Assembly: GCA_031771865.1 (NCBI GenBank)
Contig: JASISA010000041.1
Span: 1,178,001-1,242,000 of the forward strand
Direction of reading: 5' to 3'
Origin: Nothophaeocryptopus gaeumannii
Taxonomy: Eukaryota > Ascomycota > Dothideomycetes > Mycosphaerellales > Mycosphaerellaceae
DNA: 64,000 nt
Of this stretch, positions 43,372-53,859 are shown piece by piece; position 1 is the first letter of the stretch, and each line of letters opens with the position of its first letter. Under the pieces are notes generated by a model. The model did not search any database. It was not told where the DNA came from and saw only the letters and a program-made list of their open reading frames with translations. Position numbers and translations under genes: made by a program.

Positions 43372-44311
43372 ATGGCCTCCTCATCTTCATCATCACCTCC
43401 TTCTGATTACCTCTTCGAAGTACCCATTCGCGGCGAAAATGATATCGGAATAGGCGGGAAAGGAAAAGTCGTCTGCTCGCAGCCCAGACCGAAGGTCTAT
43501 CTTCTTACTTTTGATAATGCGCCGGACAACCGTTTGGTCACTGTAAGTCTTAACCCATTCACTCTACAAAGACCCCTTTCCCTTTTCGTCTGACTGATGA
43601 ATATCCCAGGCCTTCTGCCGCGCCCTCCATCTCTCCCTCGACATGCTATCCCACCGATACCCTCCCGGCGTCGTCATCACAACCTCCGCAATCCCCAAAT
43701 TCTACTCCAATGGCATGGATATCTCGCATTCTCAATTCACGCGCGCTTACATGTCTGACTCTCTCTATGCGCTTTGGAAACGGCTCCTCACGTACCCGAT
43801 GCCGAGTGTGGCTTTGATAAATGGGCATGCCTTTGCGGGCGGATTGATGTTGGCCATGATGCACGATTATCGAATCATGAATCCGCATAAAGGGTATCTA
43901 TGTTTGAATGAACTGGAATTGGGGGCGCCGTTGAGACCGGCTATGACGGCGGTGTTTCGGATGAAGTTGAACGGGACTGTGCTGAGGAAACTGATTCTGG
44001 AGGCGCATCGGTATAAAGCGTTGGATGCGTTGAGAGAGGGATTGGTGGATCATGTGGGCGGGTTGGAGGAGACGCTGGGGTTTGTGGAGGAAATGCAGTT
44101 GGTGAAGAAGGTGTCGGTGGGGGGAACGGGAAAGAGTGTTTATGCGGAGTTGAAGAGGGAGATGTGGAGGGAGACTGTTCAGATGCTAGAACGGGAGGGA
44201 TGGAGAGAGGAGGCGATTAAGACGGATAGGGATAGGGATGAGGTTGGGAGAGAGGAGAGGGAGAGTTTGAGGAGGGTTGAGGAGTGGGAGAAGAGGAGAG
44301 CGAAGCTGTGA
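43372..44311 (+). CDS. Enoyl-CoA hydratase/isomerase family protein, probably peroxisomal
   Basis: Two exons, 43372-43542 and 43610-44311, with a 67 nt intron, give 290 residues. The crotonase core is visible: VYLLTFDNAPDNRLVT, VVITTSAIPKFYSNGMDISH (oxyanion-hole loop), SVALINGHAFAGGLMLAMMHDYRIM (second oxyanion hole) and YLCLNELELGAPLRPAM. The Glu of NELELG corresponds to the catalytic acid of many isomerases. The C-terminus is a long Arg/Glu-rich helix ending in AKL, a peroxisomal targeting signal type 1 variant, so beta-oxidation of unsaturated or unusual acyl-CoAs in peroxisomes is likely. The initiator at 43372 follows a purine-rich context. Confidence 0.88.
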
Positions 44312-44979
44312 GAGGCGCAAAGATCGCATTCTGACCAGGCAGTTCCAGCATACTTGTCTGGCTTGAAAGTACGACATAAGAGTCTTCAAGTAATAGAGCT
44401 CGCCAGGGTCTCGAGGTGTCGCTGCGGACGAATGCGGCATTCGTGGGAGTACCTATCGCTCTTGCAGTGAGAAGCTCTTGGCTTGGTATTTTCTGCCTGA
44501 GGCCACAAAATCTCCCATCCTTCCCGTGTCGTCGACGCGACGTTCCCCCTCTTACCATCAACATCGTGGACGCGCCATCGCCAGCGATATTGACCAGTCG
44601 AATGGAGAGACTCTGCATGTGCCACGGGATGTCGATCTACGCGTCAGAGCCTGAATCGGCTCGAAATCAAATGGGTGTGCTCCGAGCTGCCTTCATGCAG
44701 GCGAGGAGCACCACGCCACCTTCTTTGCGGACGCCCGGTCATGCTCCTGTCGTTGGGTACCTCAGCCTTCCTTATGTTCTTACAGGTGGACGAAGATGAG
44801 GCTTGAATTGCGTACGCTGTCCCGGACCCGAGTAGTGCCCACTGCGCTCGAAAACAGCATCGCAGCCTTGTTCCACATAAGTCGGCAACGCACCGGGTTT
44901 GAAGCTATCATGGCTGCTCTATCGACCTCTTAGCTATATCGACTTCATATCGCTCGCTCACACGCCATTCGACGCAGCC
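44312..44979. other. Intergenic upstream of HET gene
   Basis: This 668 bp stretch has overlapping short frames on both strands with no recognised domain. The HET frame stays open 27 codons upstream of its ATG without another ATG. Confidence 0.4.
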
Positions 44980-47013
44980 ATGGACTCATTCAACTATCAC
45001 CATCTTGCCATGAGGCAGCCCGCAAGGCAAATCAGACTGCTCTACCTGCAGCCCGATAGTGATGAGGCAGATATCCGGCTTGTACTTCAGGTGTTCGACT
45101 TTGAAGAATGTCCTACATACGTGGCCATCTCTTATACATGGGGCGATGAACAGCCTACCGTTGACGCCGTATTGAATGGTCACGTTTCAAGAGTGCGCAT
45201 GAATTGCTGGTACGCTCTGTGGCAAATGCGACATCACCATGAACGTAGAGCTCTGTGGAACGACTCTATCTGCATTGACCAAGAGAATCTGGACGAGAAG
45301 AGCGTGCAAGTCGGGAAGATGGGCAGAATATACAGCAGGGCTTCGATGACAGCATGCTGTCTTGGCCCTGGTCGCAATCTTGCTGCTGCTCGAAAGTTGA
45401 GTCGCCGGCCCTCTTATAATGACACATCAAGGACTTTTTTGGGCGAGAAAGACTTGATACGAGAGCTACAACACAAGCCTTACTTCAGACGCATATGGAT
45501 CAAGCAAGAAATCATCCTCAGCGAGAATATTCGCCTATTCTGCGGAGTAGATCATCTAAACTGGGATGCATATATTGAGACTTTGGACATTTTCGTCGCT
45601 CACGACTTACGATACCTCAAGAATCACTTGGAACAGCATCCAAAGTCCAGAGATGTGGGTAACAACGTGCACAATGTAGTTGTCGAAGGTCGCAGAATTC
45701 ACCGTGCCATGATTCAAAACAATACGCAGGCTTTCGAGGATCCTGGGTCGAAGTTGACTCCTTGGGCTGAACTTTGGGAACTCTTGGAGCAATACGGCGA
45801 CGCGGAGTGCCAAGATTCTCATGACAAAATCTACGCCTTGATATCGCTGCTACCAGAGGACTCGCAGGCAAATCTTGGCCTTCAGATCAACTACTCGCTA
45901 CCAAGCCTGTTTCTTTGCCTTGAGATGATCGACAGTTATCTACAAGAACTTCTCAGCTCATCGAACTCGGCGCAAGAGTTTCAAGCCGTACCTGTTTGGA
46001 TGTGGCACACTATGTCCAAGATGATACAGTATTGGATTCGGCCCAAGCTGTCCGAAGCGCAGACTTCCGGTTATACGGCGGCCCGTTGGTCTAAATTCTA
46101 CGACTCGGCGTTGACTGACCTTAGTCGGCCCGAGGGAATGGTAAGAATGGCCCTCACGCCAAGATTCGTTTCAATGGAGGTCTGGTATCGTTTCCGGATC
46201 AAAGACTACATCGAAAGTTTACCTCGGACCCATTCTTTCTTCTACCACAAGGATCTTGAGGATGGAGAAAGGAGGCCGTTTCAAAGCAAAGATAAAGATT
46301 TGTACATCAGCGATGCCATGCCAGCCGCACGGATCAAGGACTACATCAACGAGATCATGTGCGAACGTAGGCCGGATGATCGCCCGGCCTTTGATGAGTG
46401 CAGGGACGACTTCTACTTGACAGCTTTACCACCTAACCTACAGGTCAAGCTTGTGACTTTCAGCGCCGGCATGAATGAAATGTATCTTGTCTCTTCCGAC
46501 GTGGACGTTGCAGACGAGTTATTGATTTGTCTGCTGGTTGATCCGCATGTGGAGCAATGGTTCGTACCAGTTGTGCGTCAGGCTGCAAAAGGCTCGACTT
46601 CGTCATCGACCGACGAAACGCGATATTCTTTCGTGAGCGGCTGGGCTCTTTATCTTGGCCAGAATGGATCTCTTTGCAGGGCACCTGATCTCGGTGTGTT
46701 CGAACGTCCTACTCTCGACGTAGAGCTGGAGAACTTGGCTCGTGGAGCTGGTGCACGAACTCCTACTTTTCATTGCTACTACGAAGATCTCATACTTGAT
46801 GCCTTGTTGCGGCAGGACGCATCTGCGTATCTGACGCATCCACGCACGCACCGACAGTACCCTTCGTTCTTGCGCGAGAGTGCTGAGGAGAGGGAAGTGC
46901 AAAGCTCTGCAGAGAATGGAAAGCACTTTTTCATAGAGCAGGAAGAGCAGACTGGACCCAGTTGTGAACAGGGTGCAACGAAGAGAGGGAAGAAAAAAGT
47001 CGGCTTTGCGTGA
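44980..47013 (+). CDS. HET-domain (heterokaryon incompatibility) protein
   Basis: A single exon of 677 residues starting MDSFNYHHLAMRQPARQIRL. The HET domain occupies about residues 20-195 with its three signature blocks: YVAISYTWGD (47-56), LWNDSICIDQENLDEKSVQV (92-111) and RRIWIKQEIILSENIRLFCG. HET domains are TIR-related and trigger cell death or incompatibility after non-self recognition in filamentous fungi. The remaining about 480 residues are helical and show no WD, ankyrin or NACHT repeats. The gene ends only 22 bp from the end of the convergent RBR ligase gene. A broken HET copy lies about 10 kb to the right. Partner and trigger unknown. Confidence 0.9.
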   Translation: MDSFNYHHLAMRQPARQIRLLYLQPDSDEADIRLVLQVFDFEECPTYVAISYTWGDEQPTVDAVLNGHVSRVRMNCWYALWQMRHHHERRALWNDSICIDQENLDEKSVQVGKMGRIYSRASMTACCLGPGRNLAAARKLSRRPSYNDTSRTFLGEKDLIRELQHKPYFRRIWIKQEIILSENIRLFCGVDHLNWDAYIETLDIFVAHDLRYLKNHLEQHPKSRDVGNNVHNVVVEGRRIHRAMIQNNTQAFEDPGSKLTPWAELWELLEQYGDAECQDSHDKIYALISLLPEDSQANLGLQINYSLPSLFLCLEMIDSYLQELLSSSNSAQEFQAVPVWMWHTMSKMIQYWIRPKLSEAQTSGYTAARWSKFYDSALTDLSRPEGMVRMALTPRFVSMEVWYRFRIKDYIESLPRTHSFFYHKDLEDGERRPFQSKDKDLYISDAMPAARIKDYINEIMCERRPDDRPAFDECRDDFYLTALPPNLQVKLVTFSAGMNEMYLVSSDVDVADELLICLLVDPHVEQWFVPVVRQAAKGSTSSSTDETRYSFVSGWALYLGQNGSLCRAPDLGVFERPTLDVELENLARGAGARTPTFHCYYEDLILDALLRQDASAYLTHPRTHRQYPSFLRESAEEREVQSSAENGKHFFIEQEEQTGPSCEQGATKRGKKKVGFA

Positions 47014-47035
47014 GGTCGAGCTCAGCCTTGGGTCG

Positions 47036-48460
47036 CTACGCGCAACTGTCACCACACTCCCATAGCAAACGGCCGCACCTGTAGCAAAATCGAGCATTGC
47101 ACCGGCATGTCATGTGCATGCATCCACTGGATTTCTCGACCATACTATGACAGCGTGGGCATGCTTTCCAGCCTTGCGTGCTTGCCAGCGTCCGCGCTTG
47201 CTGTGTCGCTACGTCTGCAACGCATTCCCTCCCGTTGTGAGCAGGACTTCTACAATGTCGGCAGGTCGAACTGCCACATTGCGCGCACCGCATCTCATCT
47301 GGGCTAGTCGCAAGGCGAGAGGGCAAGAATGTTGCGCATGCTGGATTTGAGCAGTAAAGCGGATTGGCCTCCTGTATTTCCTCCATCATCGCAGTATATG
47401 CGACCAACCTCCGGGGATCGATAATTCTTTGCAAACGCTGTGGAAGGACGTACCTTTCGCAACACTGGAAAGGCCGTCGTGCTTCGCATGCGCTAGATAT
47501 GGCATTTTGCAAAGCATTTTGGCAGTAGAAGTGCTGGCATTCCAGCTGCAGAACCTCTGCCATATCGTGCTCGTCCAAGCAGGCCGCGCATTCTCGTAGC
47601 CGAGCTCTTCGCCTTGCTTCGTCTTCACGAGCTTGTGTCTCAGCTTCCTCTGCCTCCAGACGTTGCCTCTCTGCCTCTAAACGCACTGCCTCTGCTTCTG
47701 CAGCGATTCTGGCAAGTGCGGCGGCTTCGGCCGCTCGTCTGACTCTTTGTCGCTCTTCTGTCCGTCGTCGCTCTCTCTGTGCTTCTTCAGCGATTCTGGC
47801 CCTCTCGGCAGCTTCAACGGCTTGTCTAGCTCTCTTGCGTTCTTCTATCCGTCGGCGCTCCCTCTCTTCCTCCTCGGCGATTCTGGCAGCTACGGCAGCT
47901 TCAGCAACTTTTCTGGCTACTTCTCTTTCTTCAGCTCGTCGCCGCTCTCTCTCCTCTTCTTCGGCGATTCGGGCTCTTTCAGCGGCTTCAGCGGCTCGCC
48001 TAGCTCTCTCACGTTCTTCAACCAATCGTAGCTCTCTTTCCGCTTCTTCAGCGGCTCTAGCAGCTTCAGTCGCCAATGCAATCTGCCTGGACGTCTCTCG
48101 CTCTTCCTCCCATCGTCGCTCTTCCTCTCGTACTATAGCGACCTGTTGCTGAATCGCTATCCGTTGCACTTCGTGTCTTCGCTCTCGCTCCTCGCGAAGC
48201 AGCCCCAGCTGTTGCTGCTTCTGTGACTCGAGAAAGTCTTGTGCTGCAGATATTTGTTGGTTCCATGAATTGAGAGATTGACGAGCCCGCTGTACAGCGT
48301 TCTGAACCGCTCCAAGGCTATCTATGTCCCATTCTATTTTCACTCGTGGCTTATAATCTGACTTATTGGTGTTAATTGGTACGCGTGCTGTGCTAGGCCG
48401 TCGAGTTGGTGCGCTAGAAACTCGAGGAGACTGCGCCTGCGTGCTCCTAAATGGCGGCAT
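47036..48460 (-). CDS. RBR-type E3 ubiquitin ligase with long helical repeat
   Basis: A single exon of 474 residues. Residues 1-60 are basic and polar. Residues about 75-290 form a very charged helix in which a 29-residue unit beginning ARIAEE recurs at 163, 192, 221 and 249. The C-terminus is RING1 (291-334, CAACLDEHDMAEVLQLECQH), IBR (about 370-413, CSNPACATFLPS, CAQC, CRHC) and RING2 (434-462, CPRCHSMVEKSSGCMHMTC). RBR enzymes pass ubiquitin through a RING2 cysteine; Cys447 in SSGCMHM fits the catalytic position. The protein ends 12 residues after RING2, so nothing follows to autoinhibit it. Tail to tail with the HET gene; divergent from the Gly-rich gene (327 bp). Confidence 0.9.
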   Translation of the reverse strand: MPPFRSTQAQSPRVSSAPTRRPSTARVPINTNKSDYKPRVKIEWDIDSLGAVQNAVQRARQSLNSWNQQISAAQDFLESQKQQQLGLLREERERRHEVQRIAIQQQVAIVREEERRWEEERETSRQIALATEAARAAEEAERELRLVEERERARRAAEAAERARIAEEEERERRRAEEREVARKVAEAAVAARIAEEEERERRRIEERKRARQAVEAAERARIAEEAQRERRRTEERQRVRRAAEAAALARIAAEAEAVRLEAERQRLEAEEAETQAREDEARRRARLRECAACLDEHDMAEVLQLECQHFYCQNALQNAISSACEARRPFQCCERYVLPQRLQRIIDPRRLVAYTAMMEEIQEANPLYCSNPACATFLPSRLATSPDEMRCAQCGSSTCRHCRSPAHNGRECVADVATQQARTLASTQGWKACPRCHSMVEKSSGCMHMTCRCNARFCYRCGRLLWECGDSCA

Positions 48461-48787
48461 AGTATCATCATGATTCTACAACCATACGAGCATCGAGGGT
48501 GCAGGTGTCTGCCTACAATACTACCAAAGAGCAAGGCTGAGATTTGAGTTCGCAGGATTTACGCCTCATGCAGCCGGGTGTATTGGCCTTGAACAAACGA
48601 GGCCGATCCTATGTAGTTTGCCCTGTATGGCTCGCCGCGAGAGGCCGCACAAGGCTGCAGACAAGGCTGAGCAGAGGGAAGCGAGGAATGCATCAGATAT
48701 GTCGATGAAGAACCACCCTGGAGCTACGCAATGCCCAAGCTGTTTGACCACAATCCAAGGCACGTGCAGCAGCCTTAAAACATCATC
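48461..48787. other. Divergent intergenic region RBR / Gly-rich gene
   Basis: A 327 bp shared promoter region between two outward-reading genes; compact enough that the two may be co-regulated. No specific motif recognised. Confidence 0.45.
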
Positions 48788-51700
48788 ATGGCAGACTCTT
48801 TCGCTATCATTGCGGTCAACGGTCAAGATGGCGACGATCTTACCAGGACTCGGCCAAATCAGAACGATGCTACAAAAGCACTTGTCAGAGTAAGTGACTG
48901 CTCTACATGCCGCCGCTGGTATCGTCTAATCCTGTCGATAGTATGATAGCCGAAGAGACCAAAACGGCGAGAATGGACAAAACGCCGCAGTCCCTTTCGA
49001 TGGAAGTCCTGGCGGCAGTCTGGCTGTTGAGCTATCTGAGTCGGAAGAAAACGAGGGCTACATCCATGCTGTCACAATGCGATGGGAAGGAGTGCGACGA
49101 CCTGTACTGGTGACTGACGTTGCTCCCGGGCGGACACTTCTCTTATCTGCTACTGGAGGAAATGGTGAAGCCGGCGGCACAGGCGGTGATGGTCAATCTG
49201 GCCTTGCTGGTGCAGACGGCGCATCTGCTACGAAAGAAAGGGACGCTGAAGTTCGCTTTTCTTCATGACTATTCGGTCCGTGTTTGCTAACTGGGCCTTC
49301 GCTAGGACGGTTCGGACGGTGGGAATGGCGGCAAGTGAGTACTTCTGGAACTGCCGGTTTGCTAGAGTGCACTTTGGCTGACTGTTGGTACGCTTTGACA
49401 GCGCAGGTAGGGGCTCGAACGGAGGGAACGGCGGAGATGGAGGAGCCGTTCAAATACTGCTTGGAGCCCGCGATACTCACTTGCTCCATGCTGTGGCCTG
49501 GGACTTATCTGGAGGAAAAGGTGGAATTGCAGGAAAGCATGGTAATATCGGCAAGGGAGGGAAGGGAGGTAAAGGCGGCGCTGACATCAAATGGTGAGCT
49601 TCAAGCCAAGTTGCTGGTATGTCTCGTTGATAAGTGCTGATTCCAGAAGGGAGCAGTTCGTTGGCTACAAGTATTACTGTACCCCGAATTGCGTCGGCAG
49701 AGATCATGCCCGCCGAGACACCTCTTCGAACGCATTGGTCAGAGTCAGTTCGGGACTGAGTTCAGGGCTGGAAAGAACGAGGTAAGCATCAATCGTCGCG
49801 GAGATAGAATTGACGGACCCTGATAACGCTGCAATAGTACAAACCTGAGAGCAGCAATCGGATCTGAGATGGTGCGTGGCAGTAACCTGCAAGCCGCAGT
49901 AGCGTTGGTCGCCCAGCGATATAGAGTGAGGCCCGAGAGACGTGTGGATATTGGCTACTGCCGCTGCGCTGGTGGGAGCGGGAATTGCATTGGATGCAAG
50001 CCTGAGTCAGTGAATAAGATGTTTCAGAGAACTCCCGGTCAGCATGGAAAGCGTGGGCAACACGGCAAGCAACAAGAAGTCGCGTTACATACTGGCCTGC
50101 CTGGTATCGCTGGGCAGATCACCATCGTGGTGCAGAACCTAGACGGCTCAACCAGTCAGTATTCCGAGCCATGGCGCCTCCGATTGATCTCGTTCGATCT
50201 GGAAGACGAAAACGGCGACGGAATCTTCGAGCCTGGAGAACATGTGCTGGTGCGCCGCATCTGTATCGAAAACTATGGTACGTCTTCAGCTCATTGACAT
50301 TCTGTATGCAGCGCTGATCAGACGTCGCAGGCGGAATGCCCTCACCATTGCAAGGTAGCGAACTAATCATACAGCCCTCCGAGCACTTCATTCCAGATCA
50401 CGACGCCAAGCTGTTCATCCCGCCTGAAATTGCTCCTCGCAGTATCGTCACGCTTGAGGGATTCATTCGCGCTCGTATCAAGCCTGCGGAAATCATCCAC
50501 ACCGGCAAGCCATATCTAAAGCGTAGCATCAAAGTATCGCTCGGCGCGAAGCTGCCTTGGCTGGATCGCGAGCTGCCCGACTTCAGCGAGGAAAGATCTT
50601 TCGACGCACAATTTCCCTGCTCAATTTCCAATGTCGACATTCTGGCCAGCCTTAGCCCAGGGTCTTCCAGCAACGTTGTGTGGGGGGTATGTCTCGAAGC
50701 AATCTCATTCCATTGATGACTTACTTACGAGCCATAGATTGCAAATCGTGGCAACAAGGCGATAGGAGGTCTACATACACCTGGAAGAGAGGTAGAAGTT
50801 GTGGCCTCCATTCCTTCGGAGTGCGGAACATTCATGGCAGAGCACGCGAGCATGGTCGAGGACTCTGACGAGGTCACGACAGCGATCCCATCCATCGCAC
50901 CAAATACTGTGACCGCATCATCACGAGTATTGACAATCATCCCAGGCATCAAAGCTCCGAACCGATTTGACATGACTTTGGCACTTTACATCTCTGATGC
51001 CGGACATATGCACTCGAGAGAAAACGTCTCGCCACCTGATATGATACTCGTACAGGAGCTTCTGGTTGTTGTAAACGTTTCAGAGAGCTACCGGCATAGC
51101 ACATCTGCTGGGATTGCCATGATAACCCACTCTCAGGTCTCGCCGCAACGTATTAAGGCGCTGCAGCAGTTCATCCAGACGGAGCTGGGCATGACAGCTG
51201 ATTGCTGGGACGTCAATCTGCATGGCGGTTTCCAGATGCGTGAAAATGACGGTTCAGGTAAGCAGACCTTAGTTGCGACCAGAACCTCCCCGGTTTCTTT
51301 AGTATCAATAGGTGCTGAGAGGTGCACGTATGCTGACTGTTGCTGAAATCAGTCCACCTCTTCAGCAAATATGACGGGAAGACGATTCTGCTCCTCGGCG
51401 AGCACTTCCCATTCGTCGACTCCACAAGGCAAACGATCGTGGACCTGTGCGACTCGAGACAGATACGCCGAGCTTTAGATTCTGGCACCTCTTTCGGTGC
51501 TCTCGGACTCCAGGCGGACGCGGCTAGCAAGGATCTCTTCCGGAACGTCGTGTTTGATCTTCACAGTGGCCTTGAAGATGTGCCAACATTGGTGCCAAAG
51601 TCTGCGAGATTTGGAAGTGTTGATGCCCTGGCTAACGCGATCATGGACCAAAAACGCAATGGCGCACGCAACCCATCCATGTTTATCTTGTCTGCGAAGC

Positions 51701-52653
51701 GCCGACGTTGGAGTAGAAGCGTCGAGAGCCGCGCCGGATCTATTTCTCATCGACTGCGTAGAAGATTGCCTCAAGCAAGATTCCTCGTCCTACCAATGCG
51801 ACCGGCCCCTGGTAGTTCATCAGATTCCAATTCCATGCTCGACCAAGTGGCCGTCCTACTAGGAGCTGACCGTGGCATCCCGCTTCAAGCTACCGAAAGG
51901 AGAGACCTTACGAGCAATGCTTTGGATGATTTTGAACGCTATAGCGTTGTTGCCGCACTGTCCGCAACGCACAGAGTGCAGCAGATCTGGTCGAATAACG
52001 TCGAAGGAGATCAGTCGTTTTCGTTCTTCACAGAAGCCTCTATCTGCTCCCTCTCTGTCGACTGCATCAACGAGATCAACAACTACGGTTTCTCCACATT
52101 CGGTACTGGATCTGTGAAACTCCCTTCTCCGGAGAGTGTTGAGGCACAAGTACATCTGCGTGTACATCTTCACACTGTAGGGACAGTGCTATTTCAACTG
52201 GGATCCTCTCTTAGCGTGCCTGAAGCAACCATGGATGTCCTGACATACTGTCTCGCCGCATGCCGAGCCCAGAGCAAGCGCCAAAGACTAGCCGAGATGC
52301 TTGTTGTGAACTCACCTTGTCGAAAGAGACTGGGCAGCTATCTTTTGAGAATCATTGGCGCTCGCGTAGAAGAACTATCTGAAGTTCTCCGCCAGAGAGT
52401 GGCTGAGCTGCGTGAGCAAGAAGGTGCCGATACGCTCGGCGCTGTTGTCAAACGCGCGGCCAAACTGGCGATAGTGTCGAGCCATGCTTTTGTTCACGGC
52501 AGAGAAACTACCATGTCCGTCGTGCCTGACTCGGAGGTCTGTACGGCTGAGGCTTGGGCATCACGCTTTGAAGCCAATCGCACGGAGTGGACTCGAATTG
52601 CGGATGAAGAGCAGCATGCTACACAGACTTTGAGGAATAGACTCATTGCATGA
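48788..52653 (+). CDS. Nine-exon glycine-rich, Cys-motif, beta-domain protein of unknown function
   Basis: Exons 48788-48889, 48942-49250, 49306-49334, 49402-49593, 49650-49781, 49838-50277, 50331-50686, 50738-51257 and 51353-52653 give about 1,126 residues. Seven introns are clear; the donor at 49251 (GTTCGC) is weak and the acceptor at 49649 is chosen to avoid a stop. After a short polar start, residues about 104-215 are collagen-like Gly-rich (GGNGGDGG, GKGGKGGKGG). Cysteine pairs follow (YYCTPNC, CRCAGGSGNCIGC). A beta-rich part contains DENGDGIFEPGE, an EF-hand-like/CARDB-like calcium loop. The last about 430 residues look alpha/beta (YDGKTILLLGEHFPFVD). No signal peptide or catalytic motif is evident. 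I do not recognise the family. Its place beside RBR and HET genes is notable. Confidence 0.7.
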
Positions 52654-52841
52654 ATGGAATAGATGGCGTAACTGCACTGCCGAGGTCGGCATTTCTTTGC
52701 AATTTTGCGAAGATGATGGTGCCGAAGAAACTGGACTCAAACGAATGCTGAGAGCAGCATGGTGCGCTCGGCTGTGGAACGCTGATACCGAATCTCAGAG
52801 TCTTGCGAACTATGGATGGATCACTGGAGAATTAGGACACC

Positions 52842-53319
52842 TATAAAGATCTCAAGAACTGGAAGGTGCGAGAATGTAGGAATGAAGATGTAAGAAGCTC
52901 CGAGTTCTTTTCGCCTTGAAGAATCAAGACTGACAGGTGATTGCTCCTTCTTCTACACTGGCGAATACCGTGTACCTGAAGAAACCATCGGTCACGGGGC
53001 GACGTTTCATCGATACATGTATGAAGTCGCTCGGAAGTACAGCATTAGAGATCTCCCGCGGATTGCGTTGACGGCCTTGTGTGGAGAATCAGGCGATGAT
53101 GCGACTTTCAAAGACAATTTTGACAGTTTGATCTGTCTGGTCACTGATACTTCAAGGCAGAATCCAGACGAAGCACAGCAGGTCATGCATGATGGGTTCG
53201 TGAAGCTTGAAGATCGGTTGAGGGATGTGCAAGTTCTGGACGACGAAGATTTTAGTGCTTGCATTCATCGATATCCTCAATGTTTTGCTGACTTGCTGAA
53301 GGTCATTGCGGAACATTGA
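52842..53319 (+). pseudogene. Decayed BTB-domain gene
   Basis: The 3' part is in frame and typical of fungal BTB proteins: FYTGEYRVPEETIGHGATFH, YMYEVARKYSIRDLPRIALT, then a helical tail ending at 53319. The expected first half of the BTB fold is not intact. Only traces remain at about 52842-52916 (YKDLKNWKVRECRN and SSEFFSP followed by a stop), with the middle of the domain missing. It lies 540 bp before an intact BTB gene on the same strand, so it may be a decayed duplicate. A spliced real gene cannot be fully excluded, but no upstream exon was found. Confidence 0.6.
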
Positions 53320-53859
53320 GGTGGATTGTTCGTCGATGAGAAAAAGAGGCGTTGAAGCTGGGTCACTGATCTCTATTAGACTCTACGAGCGGTGTTTACG
53401 AAGAGGACTATGCAATGGGTTCCAAATCTGGGCCGTGGCCAAATCTGTATTGCTACACCCTCTCCCTACCTCGCGGACCCAGTACATCGCCGTTGTTCCA
53501 CCAATCTCCGGCGCCGACAATCAGCAAGAGACCCTTTGCGAGATTGAACCTCAATCTGTGGGGACTTAGCACAGCTACTCATGCACATGCAGATAAGCTT
53601 TGACCTTCTGCAGGTGAATGAAGCTTGGGCCAAGAAAAGCACATGCTTTGATTGCGGGCTTATCCGCACCTGTTTCTGCCTTTTAAATACTTAAATACAA
53701 CCGCTTCCAACCTCCGAACGTCCACAAATAATCGCCTTCTCTCCGCCAGTAACAAGACTCTCTCATCGCCTTCCACCACAACGCAAGCACTCCTACCACC
53801 GGGAACCTACTTCAACCTCAACACTGATATACACCTCAGCTCCTCGAGACACAAACACC
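53320..53859. other. Intergenic upstream of intact BTB gene
   Basis: A 540 bp stretch with pyrimidine-rich leader sequence close to the ATG of the next gene. No coding frame recognised. Confidence 0.4.
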
